64,000 nucleotides of DNA, from NCBI GenBank assembly GCA_036924855.1, contig JBAGRP010000001.1:2542001-2606000 (forward strand), written 5' to 3'. Origin of the DNA: Nitrobacteraceae bacterium AZCC 2146. GTDB taxonomy: Bacteria; Pseudomonadota; Alphaproteobacteria; Rhizobiales; Xanthobacteraceae. Positions 8,229 to 16,086 of the stretch are shown here, one piece after another (position 1 is the stretch's first letter; each line of letters begins with the position of its first letter). A program made the translations under genes and the position numbers. The notes under the pieces are model-generated. The model saw only the letters and a list, made by a program, of their open reading frames with translations. It was not told the DNA's origin and ran no database searches.

Positions 8229-9146
8229 ATGACCGCAGAACATCCGCCACAGCCGCGTTCCCTATTCGTCTGGTTCAGCAACCAGCCTTATCTGCTGCTC
8301 AGCCTGACCTCGCTGTTCTGGGCCGGCAACATGGTGCTCGGGCGTTATGTGTCCGGTCATGTCCCGCCGGTGACGATGGCCTGCGTGCGCTGGATCGGCG
8401 CATTCTTCCTGCTGCTGCCGTTCGCGTGGCCGCATCTGCGGCGCGACTGGCCCATCTTGCGCGCGCATATCCCGCTGATGCTGATGCTGGCTTTCACGGG
8501 GTTCGCCGCCAACACCGTGCTGGCCTATTGGGGCCTGAAATATACCCAGGCGCTGAACGCGCTGCTGATCCAGTCGGCCGGGCCGCTGTGCGTCGCGCTG
8601 TGGACGCTGATCCTGTTCGGCGTGCGGCTGACGCTGGCGCAACTGCTCGGCATCGCGGCCTCGCTGCTCGGCGTGCTGGCCATCATCCTGCGCGGCGATC
8701 TCGCGGCGCTGGCCAGCGTCGAGATCAACAAGGGTGACGCAATGGTGGCCGCGGCCTTGCTGGTGTTCGGGATCTACTCGGCATTGATGCTGCGCCGGCC
8801 GGTGACGCATCCGATGTCGCTGATCGCCTTCACCACCGGCTGCGGCGCGCTGATGACGATCCCGCTCAACATCTGGGAACTGGCCTCGGGCGCGCCGCTG
8901 GTGCTCGACATGCTCACCCTGGTCACGCTGATCTACATGATCATCTTTCCCTCGGCGCTGGCCTATCTGTTCTTCAACCGCGGCATCGCCCTGATCGGCC
9001 CGAACCGCGCCGCGCCGTTCTTCCATATGATGCCGGTGTTCGGCTCGGCGATGGCGATCGTCTTCCTCGGCGAAAAACCGGAGCTGTTTCACCTCGTTGG
9101 ATACGTTCTGGTGCTGGCCGGGGTGTTTATTGCGTCACGGCGATAG
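8229..9146 (+). CDS. EamA/DMT family transporter (paralogue B)
   Basis: A 305-residue protein with about ten membrane helices in two EamA repeats and the same opening (SNQPYLLLSLTSLFWAGN) and closing motifs (GPNRAAPFFHMMPVFGSAM) as the gene at 3407-4333. The two are clearly products of a duplication. It is divergently transcribed from the siderophore receptor gene, with about 250 bases between starts. I prefer ATG 8229; a TTG at 8202 would add nine residues. Substrate unknown. Its position suggests, but does not show, co-regulation with iron uptake, for example export of a metabolite or siderophore precursor. Confidence 0.85.
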   Translation: MTAEHPPQPRSLFVWFSNQPYLLLSLTSLFWAGNMVLGRYVSGHVPPVTMACVRWIGAFFLLLPFAWPHLRRDWPILRAHIPLMLMLAFTGFAANTVLAYWGLKYTQALNALLIQSAGPLCVALWTLILFGVRLTLAQLLGIAASLLGVLAIILRGDLAALASVEINKGDAMVAAALLVFGIYSALMLRRPVTHPMSLIAFTTGCGALMTIPLNIWELASGAPLVLDMLTLVTLIYMIIFPSALAYLFFNRGIALIGPNRAAPFFHMMPVFGSAMAIVFLGEKPELFHLVGYVLVLAGVFIASRR

Positions 9147-9193
9147 TTGCGCATCGGAGGCGACAGAGCCAACATGGCGGAAAAGGGCATCCG

Positions 9194-10021
9194 ATGAGAC
9201 CTTTCTCGCTCGCCCACCTCACCGTGCTGTCGCTGGCGCCGCCCGACATGATCGACGTCGCCGCGCGCTGCGGCTATCAGAGCGTCGGGCTGCGGCTGAT
9301 CGCCGTGACCGCGGAGAGCCCTGGCTATCCGCTGATGCACGACAAGGCGATGATGCGTGACACCAAGGCGCGCCTCGCCGCAACCGGCGTGCGTGTGCTC
9401 GATATCGAATTCGTCAAGATCACGCCGGAGATCGACGTCGCAGCACTCGAGCCCGTGATCGCGGCCGGCGCGGAGCTTGGCGCGCGGCACCTCATTTGTG
9501 CGCCCTACGATCCGGACCTCGCTCGCCTTGCCGACCGGCTCGGCACCCTCGCCGATCTCGCCGCGCCCTATCATCTGAGCGCTATCATGGAGTTCTTTCC
9601 CTGGACCGTGGTGTCGAATCTGCGCGCGGCACGCGCTGTTGTCGAAGCTGCCGGCCGTGCCAACACCGGCATCCTCGTCGACGTGCTGCATTTCGACCGC
9701 TCCGACAACAGCCTCAAAGAGCTCGATGAAATGCCGCCGCACATGCTGCCGTTCGTCCATGTCTGCGATGCACCGGCGGAGAAGCCGGCCACAACGGACG
9801 CGATGCTGCACACCGCTCGCGCCGAGCGGCTGCCGCCTGGCGAGGGCGGCATCGATATCCGCACCATCGTCGCACATATGCCGAAGGGCATTCCTGTGGC
9901 GCTGGAAGTGCCGATGGACACGCTGACCCGCGAACGCGGCCCGGAAGAAGTCGCTCGCCGCGCCATCGCTGGCGCCAAGCGCGTGCTGGCGGATTCCACG
10001 ATCGAGCCGCGCGACATCTAA
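9194..10021 (+). CDS. Sugar phosphate isomerase/epimerase family (xylose isomerase-like TIM barrel)
   Basis: A 275-residue cytosolic protein with the AP endonuclease 2/xylose isomerase-like TIM-barrel pattern: AARCGYQSVGLRL near the N-terminus, ATGVRVLDIEFVKI, a long helix with AGAELGARHLICA, AIMEFFPW containing a likely metal-ligand Glu, HFDRSDNSL, and a final ALEVPMDTL strand. Such proteins isomerise or dehydrate sugars and inositol derivatives with a divalent metal. The gene stands 48 bp after the EamA gene on the same strand and might be co-transcribed with it. The exact substrate cannot be told. Confidence 0.8.
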   Translation: MRPFSLAHLTVLSLAPPDMIDVAARCGYQSVGLRLIAVTAESPGYPLMHDKAMMRDTKARLAATGVRVLDIEFVKITPEIDVAALEPVIAAGAELGARHLICAPYDPDLARLADRLGTLADLAAPYHLSAIMEFFPWTVVSNLRAARAVVEAAGRANTGILVDVLHFDRSDNSLKELDEMPPHMLPFVHVCDAPAEKPATTDAMLHTARAERLPPGEGGIDIRTIVAHMPKGIPVALEVPMDTLTRERGPEEVARRAIAGAKRVLADSTIEPRDI

Positions 10022-10039
10022 CTAGCGCCAATTGCCCCC

Positions 10040-11011
10040 TCAGGCACCGCCGATCAAAATCCCGACACCGAGTACGATGACGCCGCCGAGCACGATCTGA
10101 AACACCGCCTGCAGGAATGGCGTGTCCATGAAGCGTGCCCTGACGTAAGCGATCGCCCACAGTTCGAAGAACACCACGACGCCGGCAATCGCGGTGGCGA
10201 TCCAGAACGCGTTGGGCCAGCTGTCCGGCACCAGATAGGGCATGGTGTGGCCGAGGCCGCCGAGCGCCGTCATCAGTCCGCAGATGCCGCCACGCAGCCA
10301 CGGCGAGCCGCGCCCTGTCATCGAGCCATCGTCGGACAATGCTTCCGCAAAACCCATGCTGATGCCGGCGCCGATCGAGGCCGCGAGGCCGACGAGAAAG
10401 GTCTGCCAGTTGTGATGGGTGGCGAACGCCGCCGCGAACAACGGCGCCAGCGTCGAGACCGAACCGTCCATCAGGCCGGCGAGACCGGGCTGGACATATT
10501 GCAGCACGAACATCCGTCGCCGCGTCTTGTCCTCTTCGCCGCGCGCATCCGGCGTCAGGATGCTCTGCGAAAGTTTGGCCGCGAGATGCTCGTGGCCTTT
10601 CTCCAGTTCGGCGAGATCGCCGAGCAGCTTGCGGACGCCGACGTCGGTGGCCTGTTCCGCGGCCTTTGCGTAGAAGCGCTCGGCCTCGAACTCCATCGTC
10701 TCGGCTTCCTTGCGGATGGTATCGAGCGAGAGATTGCGGGTCAGCCAGATCGGCCGCCGCCGGATGAAGCCCTTGACGTCGCCGCGCCGGATCGGCGGCA
10801 GGTTCGGCCCGAAGCGTTCTTCGTACATCTGCAGCAGGAGGTGCCGGTGGCCCTTCTCCTCTTCGGCCATCTCGCTGAAAACCTTGGCGGAATCCGGATA
10901 GCGGTCGGCCAGATCCTCGGCGAAGCTGAGATAGATGCGACTGTCCTCTTCCTCGCCCGAGATGGCGACGGCCAGCACCTCGCGCTCCGTCAGCTCTGCA
11001 AACGCCTTCAT
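10040..11011 (-). CDS. mbfA: Membrane-bound ferritin MbfA (ferritin-like domain plus VIT1/CCC1 domain)
   Basis: A 323-residue fusion. The first ~150 residues form a ferritin-like four-helix domain with repeated Glu and EEKGHRH/ELEKGHEH di-iron ligand motifs. From about residue 165 follows a VIT1/CCC1-type membrane domain (GLAGLMDGSVSTLAPLF, then helices to the C-terminus). In Bradyrhizobium and Agrobacterium MbfA exports iron from the cytoplasm and protects against iron and peroxide stress, under repression by Irr when iron is low. The sequence supports the same control: a nearly perfect Irr box ends 17 bases before the start codon. It is convergent with the sugar isomerase-like gene and 18 bp from its end. 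Assignment is strong. Confidence 0.93.
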   Translation of the reverse strand: MKAFAELTEREVLAVAISGEEEDSRIYLSFAEDLADRYPDSAKVFSEMAEEEKGHRHLLLQMYEERFGPNLPPIRRGDVKGFIRRRPIWLTRNLSLDTIRKEAETMEFEAERFYAKAAEQATDVGVRKLLGDLAELEKGHEHLAAKLSQSILTPDARGEEDKTRRRMFVLQYVQPGLAGLMDGSVSTLAPLFAAAFATHHNWQTFLVGLAASIGAGISMGFAEALSDDGSMTGRGSPWLRGGICGLMTALGGLGHTMPYLVPDSWPNAFWIATAIAGVVVFFELWAIAYVRARFMDTPFLQAVFQIVLGGVIVLGVGILIGGA

Positions 11012-11027
11012 TCGATCAGCCTTATAT

Positions 11028-11048
11028 AGATTAGAATAATTCTAATCT
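11028..11048. promoter_or_regulatory. Irr box (iron control element, ICE) controlling mbfA
   Basis: Palindrome with 10-base perfect arms, AGATTAGAAT and ATTCTAATCT, around one central A; the arms extend one more base pair outward (11027/11049). It contains the ICE core TTAGAA-N3-TTCTAA exactly. It lies 17-37 bases before the mbfA start codon, a position where a bound Irr repressor would block RNA polymerase. The match to the known Bradyrhizobium element is by consensus from memory. Confidence 0.88.
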
Positions 11049-11431
11049 AGATAAGGGGTTCAATGACAAATGTCAAAAGCCCTACGAGCCTGAGCCCGCG
11101 CATACGGAAACTTTCATAGCCGATCCGGCTGGCGCTGCTCGTCGCCAACTGCACGCTGCCGCTGTGGCGGAATCTCGCGACCGCCATCGCCGTCGGAATC
11201 CTGCTGCTGCTGATCGGCGTCGCCTTTGTGCTGTGGATGGCCAGCGTGATCGCGCGCGGCGCCCGCGACTACACCATCGACAGCGCGCTGACCTGAGCTG
11301 CCGCGTTCTGCCTGATGGCACAAGCCCACGATTGTCGCATCGCTTTGGGCTTCCGTGCCGCACTGACCTCGGCTAGCTTGCCGGCAACAACAGCAGGGCG
11401 CCAAGGCCCGGCAGCAGGGAGAGCAAACGGA
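11049..11431. other. Intergenic region with a start-less membrane-like reading frame
   Basis: Between mbfA and the Bug-protein gene there is no convincing complete gene. On the plus strand, 11120-11296 reads as 58 residues with one strong hydrophobic helix (ATAIAVGILLLLIGVAFVLW), directly after a TAG stop (11117-11119) and without a usable start codon before an internal Met at residue 40. It may be a decayed gene fragment, or a real short gene starting at a rare codon. The rest should contain the promoter of the gene at 11432. Confidence 0.35.
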
Positions 11432-12418
11432 ATGATCGGACTTCAAGCGATTCGTGGTGCGTTGTATGCGGCCGTGGCCGCGGTCGCGCTGAGTTCAGCC
11501 GGCAGCGCGCTGGCGCAAACCGGCAACTATCCGAACCGCACCATCACGCTGGTGCTGCCCTTCGCCGCCGGCAGCGGCACCGACACCACCACGCGGATCA
11601 TCTCGCAGCATCTCGGCATCGCGCTCGGGGTGCCGATCGTGATCGACAACAAGCCCGGCGCCAACGGCATGATCGCCGCGACCTATGTCGCCCGCGCCGC
11701 ACCCGACGGCTACACGCTGTTCGTCACCACCAACACCACGCATTCCGCCAATCCGTTCCTGCTGAAAACCATGACCTACGATCCGGTCAAGGATTTCACC
11801 CCGATCGCGCGTACCGGCGACCTGCCCTTCATGCTGGTAGTGCACCCCGACGTGCCCGCGAAAAACGTCGCCGAACTGGTCGCCTATGGCAAGGCCAATC
11901 CGGGCAAGCTGACCTATGCCAGCGGCAGTTCGTCGGCGATCGTCTCCGGCGCGACCTTCGCGCACAATGCCGGCATCGATATGCTGCATGTGCCCTACAA
12001 GAGTTCGCCGCCGGCCATGAACGACGTCATCGGTGGCCGCATCACCATGATGTTCACCGACGTGCTGACCGGTCTGCCGCATGTCAACGGCAAGGCGCTG
12101 CGCGCGCTCGCCGTCACCACCAAGGACCGCTCGCCGCTGGTGCCCGACCTGCCCTCGATGCAGGAAGCCGGCGTGCCCGACTTCGACATCACCTCGTGGC
12201 AGGGCTATTTCGGCCCAGCCAACCTGCCGAAGGACATCGTCGTCAGGCTCAACACCGAGATCCGCAAGATCGTCGAGAAGCCGGAAATCAAGGCGCAACT
12301 GGCGACGCTGGGCATGGATGCGTTTTCGGGCACGCCGGAACAGCTCGACGGCTTCGTGAAGGACCAGCTGGTGCTGTGGGAGAAGCTGATCAAGAACGCG
12401 AATATCGAGAAGCAGTAG
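11432..12418 (+). CDS. Bug/TctC family periplasmic substrate-binding protein
   Basis: A 328-residue tripartite tricarboxylate transporter receptor-type protein. It has a signal peptide to about residue 29 (ending in ALAQ), then YPNRTITLVLPFAAGSGTD, the hallmark start of Bug proteins, and VIDNKPGANGMIAATYVARA, LTYASGSSSAIVSGATF and VPYKSSPPAMNDVIGGRI. These proteins capture carboxylates or other small organic ligands in the periplasm. No TctA or TctB membrane subunit is nearby, so it is an orphan receptor, as is common in this group. The start at 11432 is preceded by AGGGAGA; upstream in-frame Met codons have no signal sequence. Ligand unknown. Confidence 0.9.
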   Translation: MIGLQAIRGALYAAVAAVALSSAGSALAQTGNYPNRTITLVLPFAAGSGTDTTTRIISQHLGIALGVPIVIDNKPGANGMIAATYVARAAPDGYTLFVTTNTTHSANPFLLKTMTYDPVKDFTPIARTGDLPFMLVVHPDVPAKNVAELVAYGKANPGKLTYASGSSSAIVSGATFAHNAGIDMLHVPYKSSPPAMNDVIGGRITMMFTDVLTGLPHVNGKALRALAVTTKDRSPLVPDLPSMQEAGVPDFDITSWQGYFGPANLPKDIVVRLNTEIRKIVEKPEIKAQLATLGMDAFSGTPEQLDGFVKDQLVLWEKLIKNANIEKQ

Positions 12419-12431
12419 GGCGGCGGCACGC

Positions 12432-12512
12432 GTCGTCCCGGATCTGCGTTCGCGGAGCCTGTCATCGGGCCGGCCGGAGGCCGGACCCGTTGGCTCACTG
12501 GTCCGGGACGAC
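12432..12512. repeat. Palindromic intergenic repeat
   Basis: Outer arms GTCGTCCCGGA and TCCGGGACGAC enclose a second GC-rich hairpin (GGGCCGGCC..GGCCGGACCC). It lies between the Bug-protein gene and the phytase-like gene. The outer motif is the type of REP element seen in many Bradyrhizobium-group intergenic regions and could act as a transcription end or mRNA stabiliser. Confidence 0.6.
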
Positions 12513-12657
12513 AGATTGAGAGACTCACGCAGGGCTTTGGCGGCGACACCTTGCCGCAGCGCTTTCCCCTGCTGTCATCCGTTCGTCACGCAGTTGTCAG
12601 CCCGGCGTTATCCCCGCCCGCCACAACGCCCGCATGGTCACCACAAGGAGACACACC

Positions 12658-14013
12658 ATGCGCAGCAAACTGCTCTGTTCCGTCGCTTCCGTTCTGATGA
12701 TGTCGTCCGCTGCCTTCGCGCAGACGGAAGGCGAATTTCCCGCCAAGCTGGTCGGCCACGCCGTACTCCCCGCGCAGACCTTCATCGATGCGCCCGCCGA
12801 TGCACCGGCCGATCTGAAGACCTCCGGCAAGTACACCACCGGCAAGCGCGTCGATGCGCTCGGCACCGTGATGGGCAAATCCTATGAGCGCGCCACCGGC
12901 GTCTCGCTGCCGTTCAAGGGCCAGCCGCTGCAGGGCCATTCCGGCATCAAGGTGATGCCCGACGGTTCGTTCTGGGTGCTGACCGACAATGGCAGCGGTT
13001 CGCGCTACAATTCCGCGGACTCGATGCTGTATCTCAACCGCCACAAGATCGACTGGAAGGCCGGCAAGATCGAACGCCAGGAAACCGTGTTCCTGCACGA
13101 TCCCGACAAGAAGGTGCCGTTCAGGATTTTGCATGAGGACACCGCGAAGCGTTATCTCACCGGCGCCGATTTCGACACCGAAGGCTTTCAGATCATCGGC
13201 GACAACTTCTGGATCGGCGATGAATTCGGGCCGTACATCCTGAAGACCGACAAGACCGGCAAGGTGCTGGCCGTGTTCGAGACGATCGCCGACGGCAAGC
13301 CGGTGCGCTCGCCGGATCATTGGGCGGTGCAGTCGCCGGGCGCGCCAGGCGCCACCTTCAGCAACGTCAACCTGCGCCGCTCCAAGGGCTTTGAGGGCTT
13401 TGCCTCGTCGAAGGACGGCAAGTTCCTGTATGGCCTGCTCGAAGGACCGTTGTGGGATGCCGAGAAGAAGGACTGGGAAAAGGTCGACGGCAAGGAAGCC
13501 TCGCGGATTCTAGAATTCGACGTGGCTGCCGAGAAATTCACCGGGCGCTACTGGCAGTATGTGTTCGAGCAGAACGGCAACGCCATCGGCGACTTCAACA
13601 TGATCGATGCCAGCAATGGCCTGATCATCGAGCGTGACAATGGCGAAGGCACCAAGGACAAGGCCTGCGCCGAAGGCAAGCGCGGCGATGACTGCTTCCC
13701 CGATCTGGCGAAGTTCAAGCGCGTCTTCAAGGTCGAATTGTCCGACGCCAATGTCGGCAAGCCGGTGCGCAAGATCGGCTTCATCGACCTGATGAAGATC
13801 CAGGATCCCGACAAGAAAGCGCGCAAGCCGCTCAATGACGGCGTGCTGACCTTCCCGTTCTTCACCATCGAGAACGTCGATCGCGTTGACGACACCCACA
13901 TCATCGTCGGCAACGACAACAACCTGCCGTTCTCGTCGAGCCGCGAGCCCAACAAGGCCGACGACAACGAGTTCGTGCTGCTCGAGGTCGGCGATTTCCT
14001 GAAGGCGAAGTAA
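12658..14013 (+). CDS. Secreted esterase-like/phytase-like beta-propeller protein
   Basis: A 451-residue exported protein (signal peptide MRSKLLCSVASVLMMSSAAFAQ). The body matches the 'esterase-like activity of phytase' family: GHSGIKVMPDGSFWVLTDNG, DTEGFQIIGDNFWIGDEFGPYI, a long acidic insert with two cysteines (CAEGKRGDDC), and VGNDNNLPFSSSR near the end, all repeated strand-turn units of a propeller. In this family the enzymes are linked to phosphate-ester hydrolysis, but activity is rarely shown. AAGGAGA precedes ATG 12658; an earlier in-frame GTG/ATG at 12634 has no site. Single gene; might help phosphate scavenging. Confidence 0.82.
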   Translation: MRSKLLCSVASVLMMSSAAFAQTEGEFPAKLVGHAVLPAQTFIDAPADAPADLKTSGKYTTGKRVDALGTVMGKSYERATGVSLPFKGQPLQGHSGIKVMPDGSFWVLTDNGSGSRYNSADSMLYLNRHKIDWKAGKIERQETVFLHDPDKKVPFRILHEDTAKRYLTGADFDTEGFQIIGDNFWIGDEFGPYILKTDKTGKVLAVFETIADGKPVRSPDHWAVQSPGAPGATFSNVNLRRSKGFEGFASSKDGKFLYGLLEGPLWDAEKKDWEKVDGKEASRILEFDVAAEKFTGRYWQYVFEQNGNAIGDFNMIDASNGLIIERDNGEGTKDKACAEGKRGDDCFPDLAKFKRVFKVELSDANVGKPVRKIGFIDLMKIQDPDKKARKPLNDGVLTFPFFTIENVDRVDDTHIIVGNDNNLPFSSSREPNKADDNEFVLLEVGDFLKAK

Positions 14014-14054
14014 CGATCGCCCCCGGAGCGGTTTGTCGCTCCCAAATTCTCCAC

Positions 14055-14166
14055 GTCATGGCCGGGCTTGTCCCGGCCATCCACGTCTTGCTCAGAAAAA
14101 AACGGTGTGGATGCCCGGGACATCAAGCGCGAAGCTGCGCTTCGCGCTCTCGCCCGGGCATGACGA
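14055..14166. repeat. Palindromic intergenic repeat, family also present at 59293-59349
   Basis: Starts with GTCATGGCCGGG, contains TCCCGGCCATCCAC, and ends with CGCCCGGGCATGAC. Two hairpins can form: GGCCGGGCTTGTCCCGGCC, and ATGCCCGGGACATC pairing with the terminal CCCGGGCAT. The inner AGCGCGAAG..GCGCTTCGCGCT is shared with the element at 59293. It fills most of the gap between the convergent phytase-like and chemoreceptor genes and may end both transcripts. Confidence 0.65.
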
Positions 14167-14192
14167 GCGAGAGGTTTGGCATCGTGCCGCCT

Positions 14193-15878
14193 TTACGCCG
14201 CGCGGACCTTGGTCAGGAACTCGTCTACCGCCTTGCGCAACATGCCGGACTGGTTGTCGAGTTCGCGCGCGTTCGACAGAACCTGCGAGGCCGCCGTGCC
14301 GGTCGCTTCCGCCGCGCTGCTGACGCCGCCGATATGCTCGCTGATTTCGCTGGATCCTGCCGCGACCGACTGGATGTTGCGCGCGATTTCGCGGGTTGCC
14401 TCACCCTGCTCCTCGACCGCCGTCGAGATGCTTGTCGTGATCTCGCTCATCTGTGCGATGGTGCCGGTAATGGCACTGATCGAGAGCACGGCTTCGCTGG
14501 TCGACGCCTGCATGGCGGCGACCTGGGCGGAGATCTCTTCGGTGGCCTTGGCGGTCTGGCTCGCCAGTGCCTTCACCTCCGACGCAACGACGGCGAAGCC
14601 GCGGCCGGATTCGCCGGCGCGCGCCGCTTCGATGGTCGCGTTCAGTGCGAGCAGATTGGTCTGCGCGGCGATGCTGTGGATCAACTGAACCACTTCGCCG
14701 ATTTTTTCTGCGCCGCTGGACAACAGTTGAACGGTAGCATTGGTGCGCTCCGCATCGCCCACCGCCTTGCTGGCAATCGCGCTCGACTGCGACACCTGCC
14801 GCAGGACTTCGTTGACCGAGGCCGACAATTCTTCCGCAGCGGCAGCAACCGTGCTCACATTGTCCGATGATCTGTCGGACGCGGCGCCGACTGTCGAAGC
14901 ACGCGAACTGGCGTCGCTGGCGGTCGCCGTCATGGATTGCGCGGTGGTCTGCATACCCGCCGCCGCCGTCGATACCGATCGAACGATGCCGTTGACGCTG
15001 CGCTCGAAATCGACGGCGATGCTTTCCATGGCCGCGCGGCGCTCGGTTGCGGCGCGCGTCTGCGTCTCGGCTTCGATCTTGTCGAGCCCGCGAATGCGGA
15101 CGGCATTGTCCTTGAAGACCTGAACCGTCGTCGCCATCGCGCCGATCTCGTCGCCACGCCCGATCCCGGGAATGTCGTCTTCCAGCGCACCATCGGCCAG
15201 CGTCCGCATTCGGGCGCCGAGTTGACGAAGCGGACGGCTGATGCCGCTACCGATCACCCAGGCGATGCCGCCTGCAACCACGCCGATGGCAAGGATGGCC
15301 AAGCCGAGCGCCCAGCTGATCGGCTTCAGTCGGGCATCGAGGTCTTCCAGATAGGCGCCAGCGCCCACATACATGTTCCAGCCGGGGATCGCGGCCGCGT
15401 AGGCGACCTTGCGAAGCGGCTCTTGCTGGCCAGGCTTCACGTAGTCATAGAACATGGTGTGCTCGCCCTTGGCTGCGACACTGTCGCGCCACTCGCGGCC
15501 GATCGCCTTGCCATTGGTCACCACCTCGAGGCGATTCTGACCGATCTGCTTTGCATCGGGCGTCAGCACCGTCACACCTTCCATCGTGGAGCCGAACAGG
15601 TAGCCGGCGCCGTTATCGAAGGTCATCGTATTTGCACGACGACCGAACTCGGCCATCGCGGCTTCCTTGGTCATCTGGCCGGCATCGACTTGCTTCTGCA
15701 GTCCCATCGCCATGCTGCGCGCGGCATCGACGAAATGGCGGAGCTCCTCGATTCGCGAGGTCATCATTTCCCGTTGAACGAAATAACCCGCGAGGACTCC
15801 GGCAGCACAGAGTCCCAGCAACATGACACCTACCAAGATACCGAGCTTGGGGGCGATGGTCAGATTACTTATCTTCAC
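14193..15878 (-). CDS. Methyl-accepting chemotaxis protein with a single Cache sensor domain
   Basis: A 561-residue transmembrane chemoreceptor. It has TM1 near residues 10-32, a periplasmic single-Cache domain ([17 protein letters not shown] and [17 protein letters not shown] are typical), TM2 near 187-207, a HAMP domain to about 262, then the coiled-coil signalling domain with the highly conserved tip [18 protein letters not shown]. It should sense a small organic ligand and control CheA. There is no CheR/CheB-binding pentapeptide at the C-terminus (EFLTKVRAA). The start is GTG at 15878, with GGAGA seven bases upstream; an ATG at 15923 would add 15 residues ahead of the first helix. No che genes are nearby, so it is a lone receptor. 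Confidence 0.9.
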   Translation of the reverse strand: MKISNLTIAPKLGILVGVMLLGLCAAGVLAGYFVQREMMTSRIEELRHFVDAARSMAMGLQKQVDAGQMTKEAAMAEFGRRANTMTFDNGAGYLFGSTMEGVTVLTPDAKQIGQNRLEVVTNGKAIGREWRDSVAAKGEHTMFYDYVKPGQQEPLRKVAYAAAIPGWNMYVGAGAYLEDLDARLKPISWALGLAILAIGVVAGGIAWVIGSGISRPLRQLGARMRTLADGALEDDIPGIGRGDEIGAMATTVQVFKDNAVRIRGLDKIEAETQTRAATERRAAMESIAVDFERSVNGIVRSVSTAAAGMQTTAQSMTATASDASSRASTVGAASDRSSDNVSTVAAAAEELSASVNEVLRQVSQSSAIASKAVGDAERTNATVQLLSSGAEKIGEVVQLIHSIAAQTNLLALNATIEAARAGESGRGFAVVASEVKALASQTAKATEEISAQVAAMQASTSEAVLSISAITGTIAQMSEITTSISTAVEEQGEATREIARNIQSVAAGSSEISEHIGGVSSAAEATGTAASQVLSNARELDNQSGMLRKAVDEFLTKVRAA

Positions 15879-16029
15879 AATGATTTCTCCAAAAAAGGTC
15901 GACGGGCGCGAGAACGAATCCACCAGAAGGCTACCGAACAGACCTTTTTTAGTTCTTTACAAACCATGTCCGCAGAGCCCGCAAAGGCCTGCGGGGCTAG
16001 TTCTTTCGTCATTATCGGACCGCGACAAA

Positions 16030-16059
16030 AAAATCCCTCCCGGTGAGGGGAGGGATTTT
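16030..16059 (-). terminator. Rho-independent terminator of serA
   Basis: A 12-base stem AAAATCCCTCCC / GGGAGGGATTTT with a six-base loop; read on the minus strand it is followed by further T residues. It lies 28 bases after the serA stop. Confidence 0.85.
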
Positions 16060-16086
16060 CAGTACTACACTTTGAAGTTGCGAAGT

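Noticed and set aside
11114..11446. Minus-strand Arg/Gln/Cys-rich frames in the mbfA-Bug gap
   Set aside because: Low-complexity composition and no start signals; shadows of GC-rich non-coding DNA.
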